64,000 nucleotides of DNA from contig NZ_JABBNB010000004.1 in NCBI RefSeq assembly GCF_012933505.1, positions 186,001 to 250,000 on the forward strand. The letters run 5' to 3'. This document shows positions 16,983 through 25,730 of the stretch, piece after piece. The position numbers were made by a program, and so were the translations under genes. The DNA is from Gordonia asplenii (lineage in GTDB: Bacteria > Actinomycetota > Actinomycetes > Mycobacteriales > Mycobacteriaceae). The notes under the pieces were generated by a model, which worked only from the letters and a program-made list of their open reading frames with translations, was not told the DNA's origin and did no database searches. Each line of letters opens with the position of its first letter. Within the stretch, counting starts at the first letter, position 1.

Positions 16983-17637
16983 CGTAACGAACCTTCCAGG
17001 AAGCGGCGGTCAACACCGACAGTTGGGACATGGTGCCGGACAGCCCGAGCTGACCGGTCATCAGCGCGGCGAGGAGATCGTCTGCGCCGCTGAAGATTCC
17101 GGCGAGCAGCTCGGGTGGACCGGCGATCAGATACTGCGATTCGCCGGCGCCGGCGACGTGTTGCTCGATATTGCCGTCGTCGTCGGCCGCGATGACGACG
17201 AGCACGTCCGGGATGCCGCGGATCGAGCGTGCCGCGGCCCAGAACGAATCGGCAGCCTCCTGCCAGTGCGGCAGCGGCGGGGCCAACGCGTCGAGCACCG
17301 CGGCGGCGGTCGATGAGTCACCATCCGGCTCGCCCACCGAGGCGAACCGTCCGTTGAGGTCGACGGTGACGGTGGCGTCGGGGGTGCCCGACACGCCGTT
17401 GGACACCGCGATCGACCCGCCGGAGAAGGCGACCGTCGCGGCCTGCGGGGTGTCGTGTGATCGCACGGCGACCACCGCACGCAATTCGTCCAACGCGGCC
17501 GAGGCGTGGCCGGTGTGAACCGAGTCGCGCAGGGTGCGTCCGATAAGTCGGACGATCGGGGTGGCGTCGTCCTCGATCGCAATTGTGACGCCCAGCGGCG
17601 CCACGGTCGGCTCGGGAGGCGCGATGGTGTGAGTCAT
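16975..17637 (-). CDS. SCP2-fold protein heading the GS-like operon
   Basis: A protein of 220 aa. Its C-terminal part (LLAGIFSGADDLLAALMTG, then GLSGTMSQLSVLTAASWKV) has the helix-strand pattern of the SCP2 sterol-carrier fold. The N-terminal half is less typical. ATG 17637 is preceded by AAGGAAAA; a longer frame would enter the operator. SCP2 domains bind hydrophobic ligands or dimerise. Here the protein could bind the substrate or a hydrophobic amine for the ligase encoded next, with which it is coupled by an 8-bp overlap. The functional link is inferred from position only. Confidence 0.75.
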   Translation of the reverse strand: MTHTIAPPEPTVAPLGVTIAIEDDATPIVRLIGRTLRDSVHTGHASAALDELRAVVAVRSHDTPQAATVAFSGGSIAVSNGVSGTPDATVTVDLNGRFASVGEPDGDSSTAAAVLDALAPPLPHWQEAADSFWAAARSIRGIPDVLVVIAADDDGNIEQHVAGAGESQYLIAGPPELLAGIFSGADDLLAALMTGQLGLSGTMSQLSVLTAASWKVRYDV

Positions 17638-17662
17638 GGTGTTTTCCTTTCGACTCGATCTG

Positions 17663-17695
17663 CTGTCATAGTCATTTGTCTCGATCAAGTGACTA
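17663..17695. promoter_or_regulatory. Operator C of the shared TetR-regulon motif
   Basis: This 33-bp site is identical to 5578-5610 at 27 positions, with blocks ctgtcat, gtctcgatcaa and tgacta. It lies 26-58 bp before the SCP2-like start codon. Its extension gactatgatc matches the B1 element as well. Confidence 0.75.
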
Positions 17696-17804
17696 TGATC
17701 GTGCGGCATGGATCACACTTTGTCAATCGGCCTGCGTGAAGAACTGGGCGACGCCGCGTCCCCCACCGGCGGTGATCCGGGCGAGGCCCACTAATGTTCG
17801 GTGC

Positions 17805-18830
17805 ATGTCGCATATCCGCAGCACCATCGCCAACGGCGTCGGAGAGATCGTTCTGGATCGTCCCAAGGCGCTCAACGCTCTCGATCAGTCGATGGTCGAC
17901 GACATGCACCGGATTCTCGCCGAGTGGGGCGACGACGACGCGGTGCGCACGGTCCTCGTCACCTCGGCGTCCGAGCGGGCGTTCTGCGCCGGTGGCGACA
18001 TCCGCGTGATGCGCGAAGCGGCGATCGCGGGCGATCATGCCGCCATCACCGAGTACTTCAGCGCGGAGTACCGGCTCGATCAACTGGTCGCCGATTACCC
18101 CAAGCCGTACGTGAGCCTGATCGACGGCGCGGCCATGGGCGGCGGCCTGGGCATCAGCATTCACGGCGAGATCCGCGTCGTCACCGAGAAGGCCCTGATC
18201 GCGATGCCGGAGGCCGCGATCGGCTTCTTCCCCGACATCGGGTCCACCTACTTTCTGCCCCGCCTGCCCGACGGCGTCGGAAACTGGATGGGGCTCACCG
18301 GTTCTCGAGTGTCCGGCGCGCAGGCGCTGGAGATCGGCCTGGCAACGCACGCGGTCAGCTCGGCCGACCTTCCGGAGTTGGCGGCGGCGATCCGAGCGGG
18401 CGCACCCCTGGTGGAAGCCCTTGGCGGACTGGCGGTTCCGGCGGCGCAACCGCTGCCGCTGGACAAGATCGCCGAGTATTTCACCGGCGACAACGCGGCC
18501 GCGATCGTCGGCGGTCTGCGCGGTGCGGCAGGCGCCGACGATGGGGCGTCGACCGAAGAGAACTGGGCGTCGAGCATGCTCGATCTGCTCGCGTCGGCGT
18601 CGCCGACGAGCCTGGCGGTGACGGCAGCGCTGATCGCGGCGGGTGCACGCTCAACGCTCGACGAATGCTTCGATCGGGAACTTCATGCGGCAGAACAGAT
18701 TACGGCGACGCCGGACTTCGCCGAAGGAGTCCGCGCGGTCCTCGTCGACAAGGACCGCAGCCCGGCCTTCACCCCGGCGACACTCGAAGGGGTCGACGCG
18801 GCGACAGTTGCCCGAATCGTCGGCGCCTGA
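17805..18830 (+). CDS. Enoyl-CoA hydratase/isomerase, 3-hydroxyisobutyryl-CoA hydrolase-like
   Basis: A crotonase-superfamily protein of 341 aa. The extra C-terminal domain and the segment GAAMGGGLGISIHGEIRVVT followed by AMPEAAIGFFPDIGSTYFL fit the HIBYL-CoA hydrolase subgroup of valine degradation, which releases free 3-hydroxyisobutyrate. The oxyanion segment is SERAFCAGGDIRVMREA. I used ATG 17805 (MSHIRSTIANG), where family homology starts. The frame upstream is unlike coding sequence. It is a single gene, divergent from the SCP2-like operon. It ends 3 bp before the convergent lipoprotein gene, so it may be outside the amine regulon. Confidence 0.88.
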   Translation: MSHIRSTIANGVGEIVLDRPKALNALDQSMVDDMHRILAEWGDDDAVRTVLVTSASERAFCAGGDIRVMREAAIAGDHAAITEYFSAEYRLDQLVADYPKPYVSLIDGAAMGGGLGISIHGEIRVVTEKALIAMPEAAIGFFPDIGSTYFLPRLPDGVGNWMGLTGSRVSGAQALEIGLATHAVSSADLPELAAAIRAGAPLVEALGGLAVPAAQPLPLDKIAEYFTGDNAAAIVGGLRGAAGADDGASTEENWASSMLDLLASASPTSLAVTAALIAAGARSTLDECFDRELHAAEQITATPDFAEGVRAVLVDKDRSPAFTPATLEGVDAATVARIVGA

Positions 18831-18833
18831 CAC

Positions 18834-19694
18834 CTATCTCGACACGCTGAACCATCCGGAAAGCAGTGCGGTGCGCGGTGTTTCGGACGGTGCCTGCGGT
18901 GCGCCGGGCACCGCGGAACTCGCGGCGGTCTCGTCGGAATCGTAGGACACATCATCGGACGGGTCGAAGGGATTGGCCTTCGACGTTGTGGCAGTGGGGC
19001 ATTGGAAGAATGCGGCGGCGCGCGTCGACGACATCGCGGTGATCTTCAGCGAGCACTGCGTCGCCTGATAGTAGGTGCCGTTCGCGGACACGCCGACCTG
19101 CGCGTTGATGGGCGCCACCAGAGCGGGCACGACGTGCCGGACGCCACCGGCCGGAGGCGGGCCGCCACCGGTGAGATCGCCGACGAAGAAGGACACCTGG
19201 GCGCCGCCACTGCCGTCGCCCTTGAAGGCGAAGAGCAGCGAGTCGGGGGGAACCGAGGGATCGCTGTTGCCCCACCGGCGGTAACCGAAGCACTGCGATG
19301 CCGGAGCAGCGGGCGCGGCGCTGGATGACGTCGCCGCAGCGCTGGACGTCGGGGCCACGGGCACCGGCGGTGGCGTCGGAGCCGGCACCGTCGTCGGAGT
19401 TGTCGCGGTGGGGACCAACGAGATTCGGATCTCACCGGAATGGAAGTTCAGATCCGAGCCGGTCCGGTCGACGGTGCCGGTGGGCGGGGTCTGTTGGCAT
19501 TCGCTGTCGGCGACGACGGCCGATCGGACGCTCACCGGTTTCGACGTCGGGCTGGAGGCAGTCGACACCGCGGCGTCGGTCCCGCAGGCGGCGAGGCCGC
19601 CGAGTGCGGCGGTGGCCATCGCCACCGCCCCGGGCGTGCGCATCCAGCGCCGACGGCGTGCGCCGGGTGTCGCAGTCGAGGGCACGGTCGTCAA
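18834..19694 (-). CDS. Secreted lipoprotein with Ala/Pro/Thr-rich linker
   Basis: I see no known domain. From TTG 19694 the product is 286 aa: a basic start (RRRRWMR), a hydrophobic segment and a lipobox ending LAAC, so it should be a lipoprotein at the cell surface. A low-complexity Thr/Pro/Ala/Ser linker follows, about residues 93-131. The C-terminal domain of about 150 residues has four cysteines and ends in a flexible tail. The TTG overlaps the prfC stop (TTGA), implying coupled translation. An internal start at MRTPGAVAM is the alternative. The function is unknown. Confidence 0.75.
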   Translation of the reverse strand: MTTVPSTATPGARRRRWMRTPGAVAMATAALGGLAACGTDAAVSTASSPTSKPVSVRSAVVADSECQQTPPTGTVDRTGSDLNFHSGEIRISLVPTATTPTTVPAPTPPPVPVAPTSSAAATSSSAAPAAPASQCFGYRRWGNSDPSVPPDSLLFAFKGDGSGGAQVSFFVGDLTGGGPPPAGGVRHVVPALVAPINAQVGVSANGTYYQATQCSLKITAMSSTRAAAFFQCPTATTSKANPFDPSDDVSYDSDETAASSAVPGAPQAPSETPRTALLSGWFSVSR

Positions 19695-21322
19695 TCCGCC
19701 GTCGCGACAAGCGGTTCCAGCGTCAGGTCGGGGAGTTCCTTCTCCACATACGCCAGTCGCCACTTGTCGCTGAACAATGCCAGGATCGCGCCGTCGGTGC
19801 GCGTGAAGACCTCCACACCGCGCTGCCGATCGAGCTCGGCGCGGCTGCCCTCATCGGTGCGACGCGCCAGCGAATAACCAAGGGGCTCAATGGTCGTGTC
19901 GACACCGAACTCGGACTTCATTCGCGCGGTGACGACTTCGAACTGCATCGGACCGACCGCCGCCAGCACCGGCGACGCATCGCCGCGAGTGTCGTTGCGC
20001 AACACCTGAACCACGCCCTCGGAGTCGAGTTGGTCCATCGCCTTGCGGAACTGTTTGTACTTGCCCGCGCTGTTGGCGCGCAGCGTCGCGAAGTGCTCCG
20101 GCGCGAAGGACGGGATCGGCGGGAACTGCACGCGCGGGGCGTCGAACAGCGTGTCGCCGGGTGCCAATGCCATCGCGTTCACCAGACCCACGACGTCGCC
20201 GGGATAGGCGGTGTCGACGGTCGAGCGATCGCGGCCGAAGACGGCCTGCGCGTACTTGGTGGCGAAGGGTTTGCCGGTCTGCGCATGCGTCACGACCATG
20301 CCCCGCTCGAACTCACCGGAGACGATTCGCATGTACGCCAAGCGATCTCGGTGGCTGGCGTCCATTCCGGCCTGCACCTTGAATACGACGGCGCTGAACG
20401 GTTCGGTGACGTCGCGCAGATTGTCGTCGACGTCGAGGCGCCCGGCCGGGGCCGGCGCGAGTTCGACGAGGGCCTCGAGCAGTTGGCGCACACCGAAATT
20501 CAGCATCGCCGAGGTGAAGATCATCGGGGAGGTCTGCCCGGCCAGGAACATCTCCTGGTCGTGGTCCTGGCCCATCTCGGACAACAGCTCGCTCTCCTCA
20601 AGCGCGGAGGCCCACTCGTCGCCCTCCCGCGCGGCCGCGGCGTCGGCGTCGAGGATCTCCTCCGGTGCGATCTTGGCGCCACCCGCGGTGCGACTGAAGC
20701 GCACGTATTCGCCGGTGCGCCGGTCGAGGAGTCCGCGGAAATCGCCCGCGATGCCCACCGGAACGAACAACGGTGTTGGGGTGAGGCCGATGCGTTCGCT
20801 GATCTCGTCGATGAGTTCGAGCGGGGTGCGGCCGGGCCGGTCCCACTTGTTGACCACCGTGATCACCGGGATGCCGCGGTGACGGCAGACCTGGAAGAGC
20901 TTAAGTGTCTGCGGCTCAAGGCCTTTCGCGGCGTCGATGAGCATCACCGCGGCGTCGACGGCGGTCAGGACGCGGTAGGTGTCCTCGGAGAAGTCGGCGT
21001 GGCCGGGGGTGTCGACGAGGTTCACGACGTGCGGATGGTCGGGGTCGTCGGCTGGGGTCGTGGGGGACTGCGATGCGGTGTAGTTGAACTGCAGCGCCGT
21101 CGAACTGACCGAGATGCCGCGGGCCTTCTCCATCTCCATCCAGTCGGAGACGGTCGCCTTGCGCCCGGCCTTACCGTGGACGGCGCCCGCCTCGCTGATC
21201 ATGCGCGCGTGCAGGGCCAGCGCCTCGGTCATCGTCGACTTGCCGGCGTCCGGGTGGGAGATGATCGCGAACGTGCGCCGACGACGGACCTCGCGGGCAA
21301 CGGTGTCGGAGTGCAAAGTCAC
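19691..21322 (-). CDS. prfC: Peptide chain release factor 3
   Basis: A translational GTPase of 543 aa that recycles RF1/RF2 from the ribosome after peptide release. G1 is SHPDAGKST near residue 22, G3 is DTPGHADF and G4 is NKWDRPG, followed by the RF3-specific domains with GPMQFEVV. The start is GTG 21322, with AAGGTGG about 8 bp upstream. Downstream, the lipoprotein gene starts inside the stop codon. The neighbours give no functional hint. Confidence 0.96.
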   Translation of the reverse strand: MTLHSDTVAREVRRRRTFAIISHPDAGKSTMTEALALHARMISEAGAVHGKAGRKATVSDWMEMEKARGISVSSTALQFNYTASQSPTTPADDPDHPHVVNLVDTPGHADFSEDTYRVLTAVDAAVMLIDAAKGLEPQTLKLFQVCRHRGIPVITVVNKWDRPGRTPLELIDEISERIGLTPTPLFVPVGIAGDFRGLLDRRTGEYVRFSRTAGGAKIAPEEILDADAAAAREGDEWASALEESELLSEMGQDHDQEMFLAGQTSPMIFTSAMLNFGVRQLLEALVELAPAPAGRLDVDDNLRDVTEPFSAVVFKVQAGMDASHRDRLAYMRIVSGEFERGMVVTHAQTGKPFATKYAQAVFGRDRSTVDTAYPGDVVGLVNAMALAPGDTLFDAPRVQFPPIPSFAPEHFATLRANSAGKYKQFRKAMDQLDSEGVVQVLRNDTRGDASPVLAAVGPMQFEVVTARMKSEFGVDTTIEPLGYSLARRTDEGSRAELDRQRGVEVFTRTDGAILALFSDKWRLAYVEKELPDLTLEPLVATAD

Positions 21323-21386
21323 CCAGCCACCTTAGTCGGTGGGCGCGCGGAGACGAATTTCGAGTAGTCCCCGCGCGCGGTATCGA

Positions 21387-22406
21387 CTATTCGAAGGGCA
21401 CCGGCGGCATCTTCACGACCTGAGCCGCGTAGCTCAGGCCCGCGCCGTAGCCGAGCAGCAGGGCCGTGTCGCCGGGCTTTGCCTTGCCGGTCGACAGAAG
21501 ATCCTCCATGGCGAGCGGGATCGACGCCGCAGAGGTGTTTCCGGTGTACTCGATGTCGTTGGCGACGACGGTGCCGTCCTTGAGCTTGAGGCTGCGGGCG
21601 AGCAGGTCGTTGATCCGCGAATTGGCCTGGTGTGGAACGAAGACGTCGAGGTCTTCGGCGCCGATCTTCGCGGCGTCGAGCGCGCGCTGGGCGGCCTTGC
21701 CCATTTCGAAGGCGGCCCACCGGAAGACGCTGGTGCCCTCCATGCGCAGGTAGGGGCGCTTGCGGTGATCGTCGCCGTCGAGGAAGGTCACCCAGTCGAT
21801 GTCCTGGCGGATGGCGTTGAACTGGGTGCCGTCGGAGCCCCACACGACTGGTCCGAGCTGCTGGTCCTCGGTGGGGCCGACGACGACGGCCCCGGCGCCG
21901 TCGCCGAAGATGAAGCAGTTGCCGCGGTCGTTCATGTCCATCGTCACCGACAGCTGCTCGGCGCCGATCACCAGGACGTGGCTGGCGCTGCCGCCGCGCA
22001 CCATGTCCGAGGCGATGGCCATCGCATAGCCGAATCCGGCACAGCCGACGGTGACGTCGAAGGCCGGGACGCCGTTGGCGCCGAGTTCGGTGGCCACCTT
22101 CACCGCGGCGGCGGGCGTCAACAGCAGGTGGGTGTTGGTCGCGACGATGACGGCGTCGATGTCGGAGCCGGAGAGCAGCGCATTGGCGATCGCCTTACGG
22201 CCGGCGTCGACGGACATGTCCATCACCGTCTCGTCGCGGCGAGCGAAGCGGCGGGTCTTGATGCCGGTCCGGGTGTAGATCCACTCGTCGGAGGAGTCGA
22301 TGTTCTCGCAGATCTCGTCGTTGGTCACGACGCGCTCGGGCCGATAGGCGCCGATGCCCAGAATGCCGATGTTGCGTGTACCGCTGGTCTCCGCAAGGAC
22401 AGTCAT
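21387..22406 (-). CDS. 3-oxoacyl-ACP synthase III (FabH-like)
   Basis: A thiolase-fold condensing enzyme of 339 aa. Cys122 (VGCAGFGYA), His259 (VPHQAN) and Asn290 (YTGNTSAAS) form the FabH triad. In mycolic-acid bacteria FabH condenses a long acyl-CoA with malonyl-ACP, linking FAS-I to FAS-II. The fold also serves secondary metabolism. A good Shine-Dalgarno (GAAGGAA) precedes the ATG. It stands between prfC and a divergent PadR gene, not in a fatty-acid operon. A related gene lies at 40716-41771. Which one is the housekeeping FabH is not decided by sequence alone. Confidence 0.88.
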   Translation of the reverse strand: MTVLAETSGTRNIGILGIGAYRPERVVTNDEICENIDSSDEWIYTRTGIKTRRFARRDETVMDMSVDAGRKAIANALLSGSDIDAVIVATNTHLLLTPAAAVKVATELGANGVPAFDVTVGCAGFGYAMAIASDMVRGGSASHVLVIGAEQLSVTMDMNDRGNCFIFGDGAGAVVVGPTEDQQLGPVVWGSDGTQFNAIRQDIDWVTFLDGDDHRKRPYLRMEGTSVFRWAAFEMGKAAQRALDAAKIGAEDLDVFVPHQANSRINDLLARSLKLKDGTVVANDIEYTGNTSAASIPLAMEDLLSTGKAKPGDTALLLGYGAGLSYAAQVVKMPPVPFE

Positions 22407-22572
22407 GTGGTTCCTTCACCTTTTCTCGACACGCCGAACGGCATGTGCGTTATGTAGTTCATCATAGACGGTCTCACATACCGAGGTTACGGGGAAGTAG
22501 GTTGGGTTCTTCGTCTTGCGAACCCCCGACGGCGATGCGCTCGGGGAGCGTCGAAGCCTAAGGTGGACAACC

Positions 22573-23223
22573 ATGGCCGTCTCGACGACACACATGCTGC
22601 TGCTGGGCGCGGTGGGTCTGTTCGAGCCGGTCAACGGCTACCAGATCCGTCGGGAGCTGATGTCGTGGCGCGTCGACGAGTGGGCCAACATCAAGCCCGG
22701 GTCGATCTACCACGGACTCGGCGCCCTGGCCGAGAAGGGATTGCTCCTTCGGCACACGTTGACCGATCGTGGGCGCGACGTCGCGGTGTACGAACTGACG
22801 CCGGCCGGGCGGGAGCGGCTCGATGAACTGTTGATGTCGGCGCTGGTGACCGTCGACCTGTTCGATCGGCGTCATTTCAACGCGGCATTCGGCATGCTCC
22901 CGCTGCTCGGCCGCGAGCGCGGCGAACAGATGCTGGACGAGCGGCGTGCGGCCTTGTCGGCGACGGTGGAATCATTTCCCGACTTCAGCGATCCGTCGGC
23001 GTACCCGTACGCTCCGCCACACGCGCTGCGCAGTCAGCAGTTGTGGCAGGACGCGGCGGTCGCCGAGCTCCGTTGGCTGGAGTCGGTGATCGACGACTAT
23101 CGCGCGGGCACCCTGGAACTGTTCGTCAACGACGCGGGATCGACTTGGGTGCCCCCCGCCGACGATCCCGGCTATCAGATGTCGAGCGATCGCGAACGCT
23201 ATCTGCGCATGCTGCACCGATGA
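22573..23223 (+). CDS. PadR-family transcriptional regulator
   Basis: A regulator of 216 aa. The winged-helix PadR domain spans about residues 7-85 (LLLGAVGLFEPVNGYQIRREL, in part; SIYHGLGALAEKGLL; ELTPAGRERL). A C-terminal helical dimerisation domain follows. AGGTGG at 22561-22566 sets ATG 22573. It lies 208 bp upstream of a DrrAB-type exporter in the same direction. Such pairs are a known arrangement in which PadR represses the pump until a toxic ligand binds. TATGT and ACATA sequences about 20 bp apart near 22456-22485 could be its own operator. Confidence 0.9.
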   Translation: MAVSTTHMLLLGAVGLFEPVNGYQIRRELMSWRVDEWANIKPGSIYHGLGALAEKGLLLRHTLTDRGRDVAVYELTPAGRERLDELLMSALVTVDLFDRRHFNAAFGMLPLLGRERGEQMLDERRAALSATVESFPDFSDPSAYPYAPPHALRSQQLWQDAAVAELRWLESVIDDYRAGTLELFVNDAGSTWVPPADDPGYQMSSDRERYLRMLHR

Positions 23224-23278
23224 GTTTCGCGAGCTGACCGAGTCTGCCTCTGCATGCCCTGCACGTACGACGCGAGCG

Positions 23279-23330
23279 GTTGACGCGAAGCGGATTTCCA
23301 GGCAGGCTCAAGGCGGTGTTCAAATTTGAA
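23279..23330 (+). promoter_or_regulatory. Candidate promoter/operator of the ABC exporter
   Basis: A TTGACG box at 23279-23284 is followed by the perfect palindrome ttcaaatttgaa at 23319-23330, about 100 bp before the exporter ATG. It is AT-rich in a GC-rich background. It could be the binding site of the upstream PadR regulator. Confidence 0.4.
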
Positions 23331-23431
23331 TAGTTGCCGAGGTTTGAAAGTCGGCGGAGTCGGGACAAGCGGACGGATACTGACCGGAATATGCGACAAG
23401 CTGGGAAAGACCACGAGGGAGGCGGAATTCC

Positions 23432-24457
23432 ATGGACATGATTCGTGCACGAGGTCTCGTGCAGACGTTCCACACCGGAAAGGGCAAGAAGAAACGCGAG
23501 GTGCGCGCGGTCGACGGCGTCGACCTCGACGTCGCAGAAGGGGAGGTGGTCGGGTTCCTGGGGCCCAACGGCGCCGGAAAGACGACGACCCTGCGCATGT
23601 TGACGACGCTGCTGCGGCCGAGTGCGGGCACCGCGACCGTCAACGGCTACGACGTCGTGGCCGATTCGGTGATGGTGCGACGCAGCATCGGCTACGTCTC
23701 GCAGGCCGGCGGCACGTTCAGCCAGGCCCAGGCCGGCGACGAAGTGGTCGACCACGGGATGCTCTACGGCATGTCCCGCAAAGACGCGATCAGCCGGGGG
23801 CATGAACTGTTCGCGCAGCTACAGCTCGACGGTCTGTGGGAGCGCATGCCGAAGAACATGTCCGGTGGACAGAAGCGTCGCCTCGACATCGTGATGGGCC
23901 TCATTCATGACCCGACGCTGGTGTTCCTCGACGAGCCGACCACCGGCCTCGACCCGCAGGCCCGCGCCAACCTGTGGGACCACATCGCCAAACTGCGCAC
24001 CGAACGCGGTGCGACGGTCTTCCTCACCACGCACTACCTCGACGAGGCCGATGCGTTGAGCGACCGGATCATCATCATCGACAACGGCACCATCGTCGCC
24101 GCGGACACGGCGTCGAATCTCAAGGCGCAGGTGTCCGGCGATCTGGTGAGCCTGCAGGTGGCCGACGACACGCACGTCGCGGTGGCGTCGTCGAAGCTGG
24201 GGGCCATCGCCACCGACCTCGACGCCGACGGTCGACTGGTGCGCGGACGAGTCCGCGGCGCCGGACGCGAGATCCCCGGGTTGCTGCGCGCCCTCGACGC
24301 CGACGGCGTGGTGCTCGACTCCATCGAGATCGTCAAACCGACGCTCGACGACGTGTTCCTCACCCTCACCGGGCGGTCTCTGCGCGACGCCGAGGCCGAA
24401 CAGTCCGGCGGCGACTCCGCGGCCGAATCCCTCGAACTCGCGAAAGAAGGTGCGTGA
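23432..24457 (+). CDS. DrrA-like ABC transporter ATP-binding protein
   Basis: The ATPase of an ABC-2 exporter, 341 aa. Walker A is GPNGAGKTT at 44-52, the signature is SGGQKRR at 144-150, Walker B is LVFLDEPTTGLD at 163-174, and the switch histidine is in LTTHYLDEAD. The C-terminal ~100 residues are the extra domain seen in drug-resistance ATPases of the DrrA type (DAL-type regulatory extension). The permease gene starts 3 bp after its stop. Control by the PadR protein encoded upstream is likely. The exported compound is unknown. Confidence 0.93.
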   Translation: MDMIRARGLVQTFHTGKGKKKREVRAVDGVDLDVAEGEVVGFLGPNGAGKTTTLRMLTTLLRPSAGTATVNGYDVVADSVMVRRSIGYVSQAGGTFSQAQAGDEVVDHGMLYGMSRKDAISRGHELFAQLQLDGLWERMPKNMSGGQKRRLDIVMGLIHDPTLVFLDEPTTGLDPQARANLWDHIAKLRTERGATVFLTTHYLDEADALSDRIIIIDNGTIVAADTASNLKAQVSGDLVSLQVADDTHVAVASSKLGAIATDLDADGRLVRGRVRGAGREIPGLLRALDADGVVLDSIEIVKPTLDDVFLTLTGRSLRDAEAEQSGGDSAAESLELAKEGA

Positions 24458-24459
24458 CA

Positions 24460-25221
24460 ATGACATTCGCTCGTGAATCGTTCATCGTCTTCCGTCGGCA
24501 GATCCGGATGAATCTGCGCAACCCCGCCTGGGTGCTGATCGGCATCATGCAGCCGGTGCTATATCTGGTGCTGTTCGGCCCGTTGCTCAAGCCCTTGGTC
24601 GCGCAGTTCCCCGGCGGCTCGGACAACGCCTACACCTTCCTCGTTCCCGGACTCCTGGTACAGCTGGGCATCTTCGGTGCGTTCTTCGCGGGTTTCGGGC
24701 TGATCGGCGAATGGCGAGAGGGCGTCATCGAGGCCGAGCGTGTCACCCCGGCAAGCCGGACCGCGCTGTTGGTCGGGCGGTTGATGCGCGATGAACTGCA
24801 ACTGCTCGTGCAGGCCGTCATCCTGGTGCTGCTCGGGTTGCTGATGGGGATGCGCGGATCGTTCGTCGGGATCGTCGTGGGCATCGTGATCACCCTGCTG
24901 ATCGGCGGGGCGTGCGCCGCGGCGTCGAACGCGCTCGCGTTGACCACCAAGAGCGAAGACGTGATGGCGCCGCTGATCAACATGGTGATGATGCCGGTGC
25001 TGCTGTTGTCGGGCATCCTGCTGCCCATGACGCTGGGGCCGTCGTGGCTGCACCGGATCAGTGACTTCATGCCGTTCCGGTGGATCGTCGACGCCGCGCG
25101 GTCGGCATTCGGCGGCGACGTCGCCACCGCGTCGGTGGCCTGGGGCCTGCTGGCGTCGGTGATCCTCGCCGCACTCGGAACCTGGTGGGGGACAAGCGTT
25201 TTCCGCAAAGAGGACGCGTAG
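24460..25221 (+). CDS. DrrB-like ABC-2 transporter permease
   Basis: An inner-membrane permease of 253 aa with six hydrophobic segments: near residues 24-42, about 60-80, 110-150 (two), 165-190 and 225-245. It has an ABC-2 signature region around VMAPLINMVMMPVLLLSG. GAAAGAAGG precedes ATG 24460. It forms the membrane half of the exporter with the preceding ATPase. Family members export anthracyclines, lipids such as phthiocerol dimycocerosate, or other hydrophobic compounds. Confidence 0.9.
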   Translation: MTFARESFIVFRRQIRMNLRNPAWVLIGIMQPVLYLVLFGPLLKPLVAQFPGGSDNAYTFLVPGLLVQLGIFGAFFAGFGLIGEWREGVIEAERVTPASRTALLVGRLMRDELQLLVQAVILVLLGLLMGMRGSFVGIVVGIVITLLIGGACAAASNALALTTKSEDVMAPLINMVMMPVLLLSGILLPMTLGPSWLHRISDFMPFRWIVDAARSAFGGDVATASVAWGLLASVILAALGTWWGTSVFRKEDA

Positions 25222-25324
25222 GCCGGTTGGGTGTGTTTCCTATGTGGTTTGCCGGGTGAGGATGTGTGCAGTGTGCCGGCGGTGTGCGCGAGGACGTGTC
25301 GGTAGTGAGTGAAGGGCGCCTCCC

Positions 25325-25525
25325 CTCGCTGGTTGAGCCGGGCCCGACGCGCCGTGCTGAGCGAGCGCAGCGAGTCGAAGTAGGCGCAGCGAGACGCGCC
25401 CGTGTCGAAACCATGGTGAGAACGAGTTATCAACTGTCGCTTCGAGTTTGGTGCGTTGGCAGCGTCGGGTTGCGTGGTTTCGACTCGGGCCTGCGCTAGC
25501 GCTTCGGCCCGGCTCAACCAGCGGG
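25325..25525. repeat. Family I repeats after the exporter operon
   Basis: The gap 25222-25730 has no gene. One copy at about 25325-25412 is in the ggttgag...gtcgaaacc orientation. Another at about 25476-25525 is opposite (ggtttcgactcgggcctgcg...ggctcaaccagcgg). They may help terminate the exporter transcript. Confidence 0.8.
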
Positions 25526-25620
25526 CGACTGCGACCGGACACCGACTTTTCAAGTCGAAGTAGCGAGGGCTCGGCAGGCCGCGCAACTGAAGTACACGAC
25601 CCGCCAACCGTCCTGCCACT

Positions 25621-25653
25621 CCAACGGGTGGTGTGCCCCACACCACCCGTTGG
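25621..25653. promoter_or_regulatory. Perfect 15-bp-arm inverted repeat before the carboxylase genes
   Basis: Arms ccaacgggtggtgtg and cacaccacccgttgg flank a CCC centre. It lies 78-110 bp before the first carboxylase ATG. The segment cactcc-acgggtggtg recurs at 36477-36493, upstream of the ligase gene, with one mismatch. A site for the LuxR-type regulator encoded in between is the simplest reading. Confidence 0.7.
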
Positions 25654-25730
25654 CCACTCTGTGATGAGCATCACCGCACCGGGCGACTCCCGCCGCCCGC
25701 GCAGTAGTTCGACTCACAGAGGAGGCCCTG

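Noticed and set aside
19298-21367. A 689-codon plus-strand frame opposite prfC
   Set aside because: prfC on the other strand has all GTPase motifs. The plus-strand peptide is a low-complexity Arg/Gly/Val/Asp-rich shadow produced by high-GC codon bias, with no domain.
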